From positions 62,001-126,000 of the forward strand of contig NZ_JBAKFX010000002.1 of NCBI RefSeq assembly GCF_037577855.1: a DNA stretch of 64,000 nucleotides, read 5' to 3'. The position numbers and the translations under genes are program-made. The notes beneath the pieces were generated by a model. The model was not told the origin of the DNA. It was given only the letters and a program-made list of their open reading frames with translations, and made no database searches. Shown here piece by piece: positions 48,506 through 58,245 of the stretch; the stretch's first letter is position 1; the number at the start of each line of letters is the position of its first letter. The stretch is from Dethiothermospora halolimnae (GTDB taxonomy: Bacteria; Bacillota; Clostridia; Tissierellales; VENL01).

Positions 48506-50602
48506 CTATTTGGCTCCCTTCAATTCTTTTAAGTCTAAGGTTGGATATTCTATTCTTTCATGGAATATACCAAATAAAACATTTAAAAAGGAATTTGCTA
48601 TTATATTTAGCTCTTTTAATGTAAGACCACATTCATCTAGTTGACCATCATCTAATTTACCCTTAATAATTTTCCTGACCAACCCTTCGATCTTTCCCTT
48701 TGTAGGATCCTGCATGGATCTTGTAGCTGCTTCAACTGAATCTGCTAGCATTATTATGGCCGCCTCTTTAGTCTGGGGCTTTGGTCCTTCATATCTGAAA
48801 CTTTCCTCTTGGACCAGTTCACTATTTTCACCATTTAAGGCCTTATGATAGAAATATGCTACAAGGGTCTCTCCATGATGCTGTTGTATAATATCCCTTA
48901 TAACCAATGGTAGTTTATACTGTTTGGCATATTCCACCCCATCCTTTACGTGATTAGTTATTATTAATGTACTTAGACTTGGATTTATCTTATCATGGGG
49001 ATTCTCTTTATTTAGCTGATTTTCTTTAAAAAAATAAGGTCTCTTAAGTTTCCCAATATCATGATAATAGGATCCGATTCTGGCTACCAAAGAGTTAGCT
49101 TCAACTGCATCTGCAGCAGCTTCACTTAAGTTTCCAACAACTATACTATGGTGATAGGTTCCTGGGGTTTCTAATAATAGTTTTTTCAACAATGGGTGAT
49201 TAGGATTTGATAACTCTAATAATTTAAGGGGAGTTACTATCCCAAATAAACTCTCCCATAGTGGCAACGAACCCACTGCCAAAATCGAACTAAATATACC
49301 ATTTAATATACCATATAAACTCTTACTTAATATATATTGAAAATCAAAGTCCCTAATGAGTCCGAAGGAAACTATAGTAATCACATGGGTTAAACTTACG
49401 ATCAATCCAGTTATAAATATATTATATCTCTGTTGGGTCTTGATTACTCCCAATGCTCCAACAGTTCCACCTACTAGCATCATAATTATAATATTAATAT
49501 CATTACCGGTAATAAAGCCTATTATTATAGCCAATATAAAGTTAACTAATATAGCCAGTTTAGGGTCAATTATTATCGATATAAGCATTGTAGCAGCCGA
49601 TAGTGGTACTAGATAAACCGATATCCCATAAATCCCCTTAGATATGGCCACAACCGATAGTATAATAATAGCCAGTATAAATAACTTTTTTCCATTTAAG
49701 ACTTGCTTTTCAAAGAAGTATAAATAAGCTATAATTAAACATTCTAGCATAATCACTATTAGTAAAGTTCCTATTATAACCTTATATTCAATACCTTCAT
49801 TTTCTTTATACAATCCGGTTTTCTTAATAAGCCTTATAGCCCTTTGATCTATTTTTTCACCTTTCCTTACTATAGTCTGTCCCTTCTCTATTACTATAGG
49901 ATTAATCCTTTCTGCAGCTTGTTGCTTTAATTGTTGAGTATTTAAAACATCTAAGAACCTATTAGGTCTTAATAAAGTATTAACTATTGTGCTACCTAAC
50001 TCCATTTCTTTTTTGTCTAAACTATCTAATTTACTAAAAATTTTCTCAACTTTTTCCTTTTCATATTCCAATTCCTCTGCCTTTATTCCTGTACTCATAA
50101 TTTGATATATTATATCATTTATGTTACTTTGTAGCATTGATAAAGTTTCTTTGTCTAATTTTAAAAAGTCTATATACTGATTTTCAGATAATTTTATACT
50201 GGAATCAGAGGATAATATTCTAAGCTTCTCCTTTAACTTCTTATCTTCATTATTATTTAACCCTTCTAATAACTTAAAAAAACTATTAACTTGATTTTTC
50301 ATTTTTACTTGTATGGAAAGATCTACTTTATGCCTGGGTTCTATACTATTCATAGCTTCTTGCTTTAATCTTTCCGTTTCTTCATCATCTATTATTTGTT
50401 TAGTTGCAACTATATCCCTAGGTGCCAACTCTCCAAGTTCTACTAATATTTTCTCAGGAGTTATATCATTAATTAAAATAAAAAACAATATACTTGTAAA
50501 TAAAACTGCTAATATTATTTGCTTAACAATAGTTTTCTTAAAAAAGCTTATTATAAAGTTATTTTTCACCTTGTCCACCTTTTTTTTCTTTGAAGAACTC
50601 AT
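48506..50602 (-). CDS. pgpH: 7TM-HD cyclic-di-AMP phosphodiesterase (PgpH type)
   Basis: A 698-residue membrane protein. One N-terminal membrane segment and an extracellular 7TMR-HDED domain (about 55-265) precede seven membrane segments (about 270-460). The cytosolic HD domain has PGTYHHSIVVGNLSEAAADA, the HD pair in YYHDIGKLKRP, IITNHVKDGVEYA and QQHHGETLVAYFY. PgpH enzymes hydrolyse c-di-AMP. The GGAGGGAGATCC site precedes the ATG. It follows phoH by 20 bases and directly abuts ybeY. Confidence 0.95.
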   Translation of the reverse strand: MSSSKKKKVDKVKNNFIISFFKKTIVKQIILAVLFTSILFFILINDITPEKILVELGELAPRDIVATKQIIDDEETERLKQEAMNSIEPRHKVDLSIQVKMKNQVNSFFKLLEGLNNNEDKKLKEKLRILSSDSSIKLSENQYIDFLKLDKETLSMLQSNINDIIYQIMSTGIKAEELEYEKEKVEKIFSKLDSLDKKEMELGSTIVNTLLRPNRFLDVLNTQQLKQQAAERINPIVIEKGQTIVRKGEKIDQRAIRLIKKTGLYKENEGIEYKVIIGTLLIVIMLECLIIAYLYFFEKQVLNGKKLFILAIIILSVVAISKGIYGISVYLVPLSAATMLISIIIDPKLAILVNFILAIIIGFITGNDINIIIMMLVGGTVGALGVIKTQQRYNIFITGLIVSLTHVITIVSFGLIRDFDFQYILSKSLYGILNGIFSSILAVGSLPLWESLFGIVTPLKLLELSNPNHPLLKKLLLETPGTYHHSIVVGNLSEAAADAVEANSLVARIGSYYHDIGKLKRPYFFKENQLNKENPHDKINPSLSTLIITNHVKDGVEYAKQYKLPLVIRDIIQQHHGETLVAYFYHKALNGENSELVQEESFRYEGPKPQTKEAAIIMLADSVEAATRSMQDPTKGKIEGLVRKIIKGKLDDGQLDECGLTLKELNIIANSFLNVLFGIFHERIEYPTLDLKELKGAK

Positions 50603-50622
50603 GGATCTCCCTCCATGTATCT

Positions 50623-51621
50623 TTATTTTTTCTTCTTTCCATTTTTCTTATCTTCATTTTTCTTTTCATAGTCCTCATATGCTTCTATTATTTTTTGAAC
50701 TAATCTATGTCTAACAACATCCTTTTTCCCCAAGTAAGAAAAGTCAATGCCTTTAACATTTTTAAGTATCTTTGTTACCTTTTTAAGACCTGACCCTTTA
50801 CCCCTGGGTAAATCTATTTGAGTTATATCTCCTGTTATTATTGCCTTTGAACCAAATCCTAATCTAGTTAAAAACATCTTCATCTGTTCTGCTGTTGTAT
50901 TTTGGGCTTCATCTAATATAACAAATGCAGAGTTTAATGTTCGCCCTCTCATATAAGCAAGGGGAGCTATTTCGATTAATCCCCTTTCCATATATTTGCC
51001 ATAGGTTTCAGCACCTAATATATCAAATAAAGCATCATATAGGGGTCTAAGATATGGATCTACTTTATCTTGTAAATCTCCCGGTAGAAAGCCTAAACTC
51101 TCTCCAGCTTCCACTGCCGGTCTTGTTAATATGATTCTGTCCACTTGTTTATTTTTAAAAGCAGCAACTGCCATTGCCATGGCTAAATATGTTTTACCAG
51201 TTCCGGCAGGACCAATACCAAATACCACATCATTTTCTTTCATTGCATCTATATAGGATTTTTGTCCCAGTGTTTTAGGTTTTATTGTTTTACCTGAGGC
51301 TGTTACACATATAACATCATTTAATAAATGTTTAATCTTATCCTGCTGACCTTCATGTAACAGCTCTATAGCATACCTTACCTGTTGCTTCGTAAGACTT
51401 CCTTGATTATCAATCATATCTATAAGTTTATATATAAGTTTCTCTACAATATCAATTGCAGGCTCTTCTCCTATTATTCTTATTTCACTTTCTCTAGATA
51501 CAATATTTACATTGAAATTATTTTCAATAATTTTCATATTTTCATCATAGTTCCCAAACAGTTCACTTGTATAATCTTTACCTTCTATTTTTATCTTTCT
51601 CTCTTTAGTTTCTCTATTCAA
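50623..51621 (-). CDS. phoH: PhoH family ATPase
   Basis: A 332-residue protein with an N-terminal KH-like/ODR segment (about 10-75) and a P-loop ATPase domain of RecD/helicase I type. Walker A is GPAGTGKTYLAMAMAVAAF (about 135), Walker B FVILDEAQNT, followed by TGDITQIDLPRGKGSGLK. A Lys-rich tail ends the protein. The role is probably RNA-related (beside ybeY and yqfD), not proven. The start is TTG at 51621 behind AGGGAGGAATAAAA. Confidence 0.95.
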   Translation of the reverse strand: MNRETKERKIKIEGKDYTSELFGNYDENMKIIENNFNVNIVSRESEIRIIGEEPAIDIVEKLIYKLIDMIDNQGSLTKQQVRYAIELLHEGQQDKIKHLLNDVICVTASGKTIKPKTLGQKSYIDAMKENDVVFGIGPAGTGKTYLAMAMAVAAFKNKQVDRIILTRPAVEAGESLGFLPGDLQDKVDPYLRPLYDALFDILGAETYGKYMERGLIEIAPLAYMRGRTLNSAFVILDEAQNTTAEQMKMFLTRLGFGSKAIITGDITQIDLPRGKGSGLKKVTKILKNVKGIDFSYLGKKDVVRHRLVQKIIEAYEDYEKKNEDKKNGKKKK

Positions 51622-51638
51622 TTTTATTCCTCCCTACT

Positions 51639-52823
51639 TTATTGTATTTTAGCCTTTTTCCCGATTTTTTCTATAACTTCCACCTTTACATTAGTTATTA
51701 AAATATTATTTTCTATAGAAAATGTAACATCTTTCCCGATGACTTTACTATTTTTATTTAGCCTATTCATAATTGTATTAACCCCTTTTACAGTGGCTCT
51801 TTTCTTTAAGGCATTTACATTTTGGGTGATTTTTTTCACATTTACCTCTTTATAGATATGTTTGATAATCTCTACTGGTAAACTAAAATCCTTCCAACTT
51901 ACTACCTTTTTACTATCAATCTCTTCAATATAATTATCAAAGGGGATTTCTCCATCTGATAGTTGCAATCTTTTATCACCGAATTTTATTTCTTTAGTTA
52001 CATATTTTTCTCCAGTTTCTTCCTTTATAGTTTTAACTATGGGCTCTTTTACTATTTCATTATACCATGTCTTGGCAAAAATATCTCCCTCTGCGTGTAC
52101 AAAAAGGGGGTTTTCTAATTTCTCATTTTCAATAACACCGGTTATTAAAATTTCACCTTCCCTTACAATATCACCCTTTTCTACTACAGCTTTTCCTTTT
52201 CTTGCTATGACCTTTTCTATAACGGCCTTTCTATCTGATATAATATTACAAGGCTCACCTTCACTAAAGGCTGTTGGTTGTTTAGACTTTTCCTTTACTT
52301 CTATTATAAGCTTAGTTCCCTTAATATCTACTTTGGCAAATATAAATTTATCCATATCGGTAAGCAACTTCTTTTTAACTTCACTGGTATCAATATTATG
52401 TTTTGATATTCCTGACTTTATATTTATACTTTCTAAATATTCAATTATCTTATTTTTACTAACATTTTTATTACCTTCAATTTCCACAGACCAAATAAAG
52501 GATGTCAAAAAAAATATAAGACCTATGGCTATCAATGCCCCAAAGGCCAACATTTTTCTAAGTTTTAATTTGTGTAAAAAAAAGGGATATCCCTTTTTTC
52601 CTTTTATGTTGACTTTACAATTAACTTTCTTCATTACACTTCTAAGCTTTTTAAACTCTTTTATTCCCACCTTAGCTTCTATTGTAGTATAATTAATCCT
52701 TACTATATCCCATAAATATATTCCCTTTGATATAGATAGATTTATAAATTTTTCTAAAGTGAGTCCTTCCACATTTATAATAACATATCCCCTTAAATAA
52801 TTCCATATTCTTATAATTAACAA
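51639..52823 (-). CDS. yqfD: Sporulation protein YqfD
   Basis: A 394-residue membrane protein required for sporulation in Bacillus. A short N-terminal domain (IRIWNYLRGYVIINVEGLTL) is followed by a membrane segment (about 92-113, AFGALIAIGLIFFLTSFIW). The large extracytoplasmic part includes a POTRA-like IEGNKNVSKNKIIEYLES segment. The start is TTG at 52823 behind GGTGGTGAGGTAG. It lies 12 bases after yqfC. Confidence 0.93.
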   Translation of the reverse strand: MLIIRIWNYLRGYVIINVEGLTLEKFINLSISKGIYLWDIVRINYTTIEAKVGIKEFKKLRSVMKKVNCKVNIKGKKGYPFFLHKLKLRKMLAFGALIAIGLIFFLTSFIWSVEIEGNKNVSKNKIIEYLESINIKSGISKHNIDTSEVKKKLLTDMDKFIFAKVDIKGTKLIIEVKEKSKQPTAFSEGEPCNIISDRKAVIEKVIARKGKAVVEKGDIVREGEILITGVIENEKLENPLFVHAEGDIFAKTWYNEIVKEPIVKTIKEETGEKYVTKEIKFGDKRLQLSDGEIPFDNYIEEIDSKKVVSWKDFSLPVEIIKHIYKEVNVKKITQNVNALKKRATVKGVNTIMNRLNKNSKVIGKDVTFSIENNILITNVKVEVIEKIGKKAKIQ

Positions 52824-52835
52824 CTACCTCACCAC

Positions 52836-53114
52836 CTAAACCGTAAATTCAATATTTTCTATTTCCCCTACAATTATTACTTCCTCGGTCACAATAGTCC
52901 TTATAAACATATCTTTTCCTGTTATTCTGAGAACTCCATTATTAGTGTTTATACGTATTCGTTGCTTATTATATTCTATAATTCCTTTATGATTCTCTAT
53001 ATATATTTGTAGGTTTCCCAACATAGTTATTCTTGGTAAATCAAGAACAATATCTTTGGGAAGATCGAAAATTTCCGAAAGACTAGATTTTATTTCATCC
53101 ATTCCTTTTCTCAC
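52836..53114 (-). CDS. yqfC: Sporulation protein YqfC
   Basis: A 92-residue protein of the YqfC family, sigma-E dependent in Bacillus and encoded before yqfD. The sequence SLSEIFDLPKDIVLDLPRIT, YIENHKGIIEYNKQRIRINT and GVLRITGKDMFIRTIVTEEV is typical, with a repeating beta-strand pattern. The start is GTG at 53114 after AAAGGAGGGCTTTAT. Confidence 0.93.
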   Translation of the reverse strand: MRKGMDEIKSSLSEIFDLPKDIVLDLPRITMLGNLQIYIENHKGIIEYNKQRIRINTNNGVLRITGKDMFIRTIVTEEVIIVGEIENIEFTV

Positions 53115-53168
53115 ATAAAGCCCTCCTTTATATATAAACTTTATGCTTTTACTTATTTATCTATTACA

Positions 53169-53201
53169 TAAAAATAGCATGGGAATTAATTCCCATGCTA
53201 T
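53169..53201 (-). terminator. Terminator after the gene at 53198
   Basis: ATAGCATGGGAATTAATTCCCATGCTAT-type palindrome (53174-53201) with AATTCCCATGC arms, then TTTTT on the minus strand. It overlaps the stop codon of the upstream gene and separates floA from yqfC. Confidence 0.88.
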
Positions 53202-53668
53202 TTTCTTAAAGATTTAGGTTTAGATAAAATTTCTGACATCACTATTCCTTTTATTAAGTCATCCTTATCAAATTTATAATTAACTCTGTTATTATTTATT
53301 TCACCAATTTTAATTATATCTACTATCTCTTCATTTGGTTCTTCTTCATAATATTCTTTACGACTTTTATCTAAATACTCTTGAATCTCCTTTTCTTCAT
53401 CATCTATAGCCCCTTGATAATTTACCATATTTTCATCGATTTCCTCATTTTCATAAGCTAAGTCCTGGTCTTTATACTCTTTGTCTTCAGCTTCATTAAT
53501 TTGGACTTTCTCTTCTAATTCTAGGTTGTTTTGTTTATTTACAAATGTGTTTTCTTCCTTTTCCCATTGTTTATCATAGGTAAATTTATCCTTTTTGCCA
53601 AAAATATTTTTTATAATTATAAAAACTACAGACAAAATGACTATAATTGGAATGACACTAATTTTCAT
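53198..53668 (-). CDS. Membrane-anchored acidic protein of unknown function
   Basis: A 156-residue protein with one N-terminal membrane segment (about 4-24), followed by a Glu/Lys-rich disordered part (about 25-115). The end FDKDDLIKGIVMSEILSKPK is compact and basic. I do not recognise a named family; the SEILSKPK end motif might help place it. It lies between floA (20 bases) and yqfC and is read with the nfeD-floA operon, so a membrane-scaffold role is inferred from context only. AAGGATGTG precedes the ATG. Confidence 0.62.
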   Translation of the reverse strand: MKISVIPIIVILSVVFIIIKNIFGKKDKFTYDKQWEKEENTFVNKQNNLELEEKVQINEAEDKEYKDQDLAYENEEIDENMVNYQGAIDDEEKEIQEYLDKSRKEYYEEEPNEEIVDIIKIGEINNNRVNYKFDKDDLIKGIVMSEILSKPKSLRK

Positions 53669-53687
53669 ATTAACACATCCTTAGATG

Positions 53688-54680
53688 CTATTTATTCATA
53701 TTTTTATCATCTGGCTGTTTATTAACTTTAGATATTGAATCCCTCATATCAGTATCAGCTAAGATATTTTTCATATTATAATAATCCATAGCTCCAATAT
53801 TACCATCTTTTAATGCTTTAGCTAAGGCTAATGGTACTTCTGCCTCTGCTTCCACAACTTTGGCTCTCATAGACTGAACCTCGGCCTTCATTTCTTGTTC
53901 CTTAGCAACAGCCATAGCTCTTCTTTCCTCTGCTTTGGCTTGAGACACTCTTTTATCAGCCTCTGCTTGATCAGTTTGAAGTTGGGCTCCTATATTCCTT
54001 CCAACATCTATATCTGCCACATCAATCGATAAGATTTCAAAGGCAGTTCCTGAGTCTAATCCCTTATCTAATACTGTTTTAGATATTAAATCTGGATTTT
54101 CTAAAACACCTTTATGGGAACTGGCGCTACCTACTGTAGTTACTATCCCTTCTCCTACTCTGGCAATAATTGTTTCTTCACCAGCACCACCAACTAATCT
54201 CTCAATATTTGCTCTTACAGTCACCCTAGCTTTTACCATAACCTCAATTCCATCCTTTGCAACTGCTGCAACCTTAGGAGTTTCTATCACCTTAGGATTT
54301 ACACTTACTTGTACTGCTTCTAGTACGTTTCTTCCTGCTAAATCTATAGCAGCAGCCCTTTCAAACTCTATATCTATATTTGCTCTTTGTGCTGCTATTA
54401 ATGCATCTACAACAGTGTTTACATTTCCTCCTGCTAAGTAATGGGCCTCTAGTTTATCTATCCCTAACTCTAGACCCGCTTTAGTTGCTTTAATCATTGG
54501 TGTTACAATCTTTCTTGGTACTACCCTTCTTAATCTCATTCCTATTAGTGTAAAGAAACCCACTTTAACTCCTGAAAAATATGCAGTTATCCATAATCCT
54601 ATAGGTATAAAGCTTAATAATATTGTAAGGAATAAAATAACTACGACTGCAATAATAATAACTGGTACAAGACCACTCAT
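53688..54680 (-). CDS. floA: Flotillin-like protein FloA
   Basis: A 330-residue flotillin that organises functional membrane microdomains. The N-terminal membrane hairpin (about 3-40) is followed by the family core: RRVVPRKIVTPMIKATKAGL, LEAHYLAGGNVNTVVDALIA and LAGRNVLEAVQVSVNPKVIE. The C-terminal coiled coil is rich in Ala and Glu (QAKAEERRAMAVAKEQEMKA). GAGGGGGTATTATTT precedes the ATG. It follows the NfeD-type gene, its usual partner. Confidence 0.96.
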   Translation of the reverse strand: MSGLVPVIIIAVVVILFLTILLSFIPIGLWITAYFSGVKVGFFTLIGMRLRRVVPRKIVTPMIKATKAGLELGIDKLEAHYLAGGNVNTVVDALIAAQRANIDIEFERAAAIDLAGRNVLEAVQVSVNPKVIETPKVAAVAKDGIEVMVKARVTVRANIERLVGGAGEETIIARVGEGIVTTVGSASSHKGVLENPDLISKTVLDKGLDSGTAFEILSIDVADIDVGRNIGAQLQTDQAEADKRVSQAKAEERRAMAVAKEQEMKAEVQSMRAKVVEAEAEVPLALAKALKDGNIGAMDYYNMKNILADTDMRDSISKVNKQPDDKNMNK

Positions 54681-54776
54681 AAATAATACCCCCTCATATT
54701 TTTATTTATATATTAGCAGATGCAAAATAGGATAGTTATAATTTTAACACTTATCTATCTTTTTAAGCATCTGAGT

Positions 54777-56069
54777 CTAATCAATCTTTTTCACAATAAC
54801 TTTAGGTCCTTCTACCTTTATGACTTTAACTACTTCTCCCTTTTTAATAAAGTCCCCCTGGGATACCGCATCAACCCTTTTACCTTCTATTTCTATAGTT
54901 CCCGAAGGTCTAAGATATGAAACAACTACACCTCTTTGATTTAAATACTTATCCTTATCTGACAAACTTGTATAGCCATCGTTTTTGGTTTGTTTAGTGC
55001 CTAATACTATTTTATCTAAATAGGGACTCCTTTGTCCATACTTTATTAGTAAATATGTAGATATAACTGTAAGTATTAAAGCTATTAGAATAGACCCTCC
55101 GGCTAAAGCTAAAGAATCCATTGCCAAAACCAAGCTGGCTAATATAAATATTATTCCACCTATCCCTGGTATTCCAAATCCTGGTATCAAAGCTTCGATA
55201 ACGATTAATACCAAGCCAGCCAAAAATATTATTAATACTCCTAAGCCTGAATTCCCCGCCAATATATTGCCTCCAAAGAATAAAGCAAAAGATACAAGGC
55301 TAACAGTACCCCCCGCTCCAAATCCAGGGGCTATTAATTCAATAATTAAGCCTATTAGTCCTAAATATATTAATAATGTACTTATGTAAGGACTAGTAAT
55401 TATTCCAGCTAATTTTACTTTTAAACTAATATCAATAGTTTTTATGCCTCTATATTGTATGTCAAATTCTTGTAATATATCCTTATAATCATTAGCTATT
55501 AAATCTGCTATGCCATATTTTTTAGCATCCCTAGCTCCTAAATTTAATAACTTTCCTTTTTTGACAATGCCTTTTATTTCAACATCCTTATCTGCCATTG
55601 CCGCGATGATTCTAGGGTCTCTTCCCCTATTTTTAGCTGTATTTTTTAATAAACTTACCCAAAAGGATAATATCTTTTCTGTATTTGGTATTGTTTCAGC
55701 TGACCCAATGGTAGCTTCATGGGACATAACTACTTTTTCACTTGATATTGTTAATAATACTCCTGCCGACTCGGCTTTATTATTTACAAAGGATATTGTA
55801 GGTACTTCCAAGTCCATAATGAGATTTTTTATTTTTTCTGCTTCTTCTATTTCTCCACCATAGGTATCTATGTCAAATATTATAGCTTTAGCTTGATATT
55901 TGTCAATTTTATTAACCTCTTTTTTTATAAATTGATAAGTGGATGTATTTATCTCCCCTTCAATGGGTATAATATATACATCTTTTTCAGTTTCTGCAGC
56001 AATGTTGTTGCTAAAAATAGATAAAAAAATACATACTATAAATAATATTGATATTATCTTTCCTCTCAA
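54777..56069 (-). CDS. NfeD family membrane-bound serine protease (YqeZ type)
   Basis: A 430-residue protein with a signal peptide (about 1-24) and a ClpP-like serine protease domain (about 30-220, with the catalytic Ser in NKAESAGVLLTISSEKVVMS and Lys in IVKKGKLLNL). Several membrane segments follow (about 230-345). The C-terminal OB-fold NfeD domain has GVVVSYLRPSGTIEIEGKRV. It is the usual companion of flotillin FloA. The start is TTG at 56069 behind GAGAGGGGTTAT. Confidence 0.93.
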   Translation of the reverse strand: MRGKIISILFIVCIFLSIFSNNIAAETEKDVYIIPIEGEINTSTYQFIKKEVNKIDKYQAKAIIFDIDTYGGEIEEAEKIKNLIMDLEVPTISFVNNKAESAGVLLTISSEKVVMSHEATIGSAETIPNTEKILSFWVSLLKNTAKNRGRDPRIIAAMADKDVEIKGIVKKGKLLNLGARDAKKYGIADLIANDYKDILQEFDIQYRGIKTIDISLKVKLAGIITSPYISTLLIYLGLIGLIIELIAPGFGAGGTVSLVSFALFFGGNILAGNSGLGVLIIFLAGLVLIVIEALIPGFGIPGIGGIIFILASLVLAMDSLALAGGSILIALILTVISTYLLIKYGQRSPYLDKIVLGTKQTKNDGYTSLSDKDKYLNQRGVVVSYLRPSGTIEIEGKRVDAVSQGDFIKKGEVVKVIKVEGPKVIVKKID

Positions 56070-56090
56070 ATAACCCCTCTCCCCTTCATA

Positions 56091-57191
56091 TTACTCTCTA
56101 ATCTTTATATATGATATTACAGGATAATGATCTGAATAATCTACCTCTTTTACTTTATAATCTAAGATTTCATAATTTTTATCTGCAAATATATAATCTA
56201 TCCTTTTTTTATGCTTCTCCATAGTTATGGTATGACTATATCTATTGTCAACCGTATTAGCCACGTCGTTAATACTTTTTTCTAAATCTAATATATTGTT
56301 ATTATAATCAACTTCATTTAAATCTCCTATTAAAATAGTATTATTTTCATATAGTTTCAAATAGGAATTCAATACTTTAAACTGACTATCCCTCTCCCAA
56401 CTATTTGTTCCTAAATGAGTAACTAAAAAATTTAACTTAGTCTTATCTAGTAGTATCTCCGCTATAAGTAATCCTCGGTTCTCTTTTCCGTCCATTTTTA
56501 TATTATCCCATTTTATTATTGGATATTTACTTAATACTGCATTACCATACTTCCCATATAGAAACTTTTCATTACTACCAAAGGCGTAATACATAGATAA
56601 ACTATTTGCAATCTTTTTAGCCTGATCTTTAAATCCTGACCTAAGCATATTTTTATCAACTTCCTGAAGTCCTAATATATCAGGATCTTCCTTTTTAATA
56701 AATTCAATAATATTATCTAATGTATATCTCCCATATCTATCCTTGCCATGATGAATATTGTATGTCATAACCTTCACTACTTTTATATCCTCATACTTTT
56801 CATCACTAGTATTAATCTTTTTAGTATAAGGTATTGTTGATATATCTATGAACCCATTATTAACTCCATTTGCCAAAACCCTTAACTTATCATTAAAATT
56901 AAATTTTACATTATCAGTTGATATAATGAATTCATTATATTGAAATCCTTTAAAACTAACGATTCCATAATAATCTCTGTAAATAGACGCCTTTATATTG
57001 CCAGTTTTTGAATAAATTTCGCATGTGATTTTCGTTACGTTTTTAGGAGCTAATATCTTTAAAATCCCTTTATCTCCATTTTTTATGGCTTTAAGTTTTA
57101 TATTCCCCTGAGAAAAAGTTATTGTTAGATATCCGAAAAAAATAGAAAGAACAAAAACTACCATAAGAGATAATATCATCTTCTTTTTCAT
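56091..57191 (-). CDS. Endonuclease/exonuclease/phosphatase family protein
   Basis: A 366-residue exported or membrane-anchored protein. The signal or membrane segment (about 5-25) precedes a beta-rich region (about 30-130). The EEP domain (about 135-365) has VMTYNIHHGKDRYG, LGLQEVDKN (catalytic Glu), LVTHLGTNSW, IGDLNEVDYN and YSDHYPVISYIKI. The Mg-binding and catalytic His/Asp positions are therefore present. The substrate (nucleic acid or phosphoester) is unknown. AAGGGGGAAGAGTTA precedes the ATG. It is read with the nfeD gene 21 bases downstream. Confidence 0.87.
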   Translation of the reverse strand: MKKKMILSLMVVFVLSIFFGYLTITFSQGNIKLKAIKNGDKGILKILAPKNVTKITCEIYSKTGNIKASIYRDYYGIVSFKGFQYNEFIISTDNVKFNFNDKLRVLANGVNNGFIDISTIPYTKKINTSDEKYEDIKVVKVMTYNIHHGKDRYGRYTLDNIIEFIKKEDPDILGLQEVDKNMLRSGFKDQAKKIANSLSMYYAFGSNEKFLYGKYGNAVLSKYPIIKWDNIKMDGKENRGLLIAEILLDKTKLNFLVTHLGTNSWERDSQFKVLNSYLKLYENNTILIGDLNEVDYNNNILDLEKSINDVANTVDNRYSHTITMEKHKKRIDYIFADKNYEILDYKVKEVDYSDHYPVISYIKIRE

Positions 57192-57390
57192 TAACTCTTC
57201 CCCCTTAATTATAAACGATTATAGCTAATATAAAATAGATTTGTTATGTACTATACATTTCATTGACTCAATTGTCACTATATATGTATCAAATATCAAT
57301 ATGAAATATATTAAATTTTCTTAAATTTCATAATATAATGTTATCATGTAACTTATTATGATTCAATTAGTAATAATTTCTTAACTATTA

Positions 57391-57421
57391 GAACAAAAGG
57401 GACTTTGTCGCTTCTTTGTTC
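57391..57421. repeat. GAACAAAG hairpin family, copy 4
   Basis: GAACAAAA (57391-57398) pairs with CTTTGTTC (57414-57421) around a 15-base core containing GACTTTGTCG. TGTGCAG follows on the right, as in copy 3. The remainder of 57192-57452 shows nothing recognisable. Confidence 0.75.
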
Positions 57422-57452
57422 TGTGCAGATTACAGAGATTGGGGACAAAAAA

Positions 57453-57484
57453 GCAAAAAACCTAGATACATAGGTATCCAGGTT
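57453..57484 (-). terminator. yqeY terminator
   Basis: AACCTAGATACA and TGTATCtAGGTT-type pairing across 57459-57484 (one mismatch), followed on the minus strand by TTTTTTG. Confidence 0.85.
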
Positions 57485-57489
57485 TTAAT

Positions 57490-57933
57490 CTATTTTAAAT
57501 ACTGCGCTACTATTTTACTAACTAAGTTACCATCGGCTTTACCCTTTACCTGTGGCATAACCTTTCCCATAACTCTTCCCATATCGCTAACAGTATTCGC
57601 ACCGACTTCATCAATAGCAGCTTTAACTATCTCATCGATTTCTTCTTCTGATAATTGTTTAGGTAAATATTCAAGTAATATTTCAATTTCTGTTTCAGTA
57701 AGTTCTATTAAATCATCTCTTTGTCCTTTTTTAAAATCTTCTAATGCATTTTTCTTTTCTTTAACTTGCTTTGAAACAACCTCAATAACTTCTTCATCAG
57801 TAAGCTCTATTCTTTCATCCACTTCTTTCTGTTTTATAGCTGACCTTACCATAGTTATAACATTTTTTCTTACTTTGTCCTTTTTTTTCATTGAGGTTTT
57901 CAAATCATCCATTAGCCTTTTCTTAAGGGACAT
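57490..57933 (-). CDS. GatB/YqeY domain protein
   Basis: A 147-residue helical protein of the YqeY family, related to the C-terminal tail domain of GatB. Sequences KKRLMDDLKTSMKKKDKVRK, VISMVRSAIK-type NVITMVRSAIKQKEVDERIE and GRVMGKVMPQVKGKADGNLV are diagnostic. A tRNA-related role is inferred from homology with GatB. The ATG at 57933 follows GAGGTGAACTTT; the GTG at 57942 belongs to that site. It comes after rpsU by 20 bases, the usual order. Confidence 0.94.
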   Translation of the reverse strand: MSLKKRLMDDLKTSMKKKDKVRKNVITMVRSAIKQKEVDERIELTDEEVIEVVSKQVKEKKNALEDFKKGQRDDLIELTETEIEILLEYLPKQLSEEEIDEIVKAAIDEVGANTVSDMGRVMGKVMPQVKGKADGNLVSKIVAQYLK

Positions 57934-57953
57934 AAAGTTCACCTCTTATCTTA

Positions 57954-58133
57954 TTATCTTCTTTTATTTTTCCTTCTAGCCGCCTCAGACTTTTTCTTGC
58001 GTTTAACACTAGGTTTTTCATAATGCTCTCTTTTTCTTGCTTCAGATAATATACCTGCTCTTGAGCATTGTCTCTTGAACCTTCTTAGTGCTTGCTCTAA
58101 AGATTCATTATCTTTAACTTTTATTTCAGCCAT
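57954..58133 (-). CDS. rpsU: 30S ribosomal protein S21
   Basis: A 59-residue ribosomal protein. MAEIKVKDNESLEQALRRFK, QCSRAGILSEARKREHYEKP and the Arg/Lys-rich end AARRKNKRR are characteristic. The true start is ATG 58133 with GGGAGGGATACACAG upstream. A longer frame to 58217 adds a hydrophobic stretch that is untranslated leader. yqeY follows after 20 bases. Confidence 0.98.
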   Translation of the reverse strand: MAEIKVKDNESLEQALRRFKRQCSRAGILSEARKREHYEKPSVKRKKKSEAARRKNKRR

Positions 58134-58245
58134 CTGTGTATCCCTCCCCTCTTTCACTAAAAGGACAATACAATATAAAATGAAATAAGTGGAATATAGC
58201 ACTAGACTATTATACATTAAATAAAAACTAAATGCAAATGTTATT

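Noticed and set aside
58134..58217. N-terminal extension of S21
   Set aside because: The 28 added residues are hydrophobic and unlike S21, and a strong ribosome binding site lies directly before the ATG at 58133.
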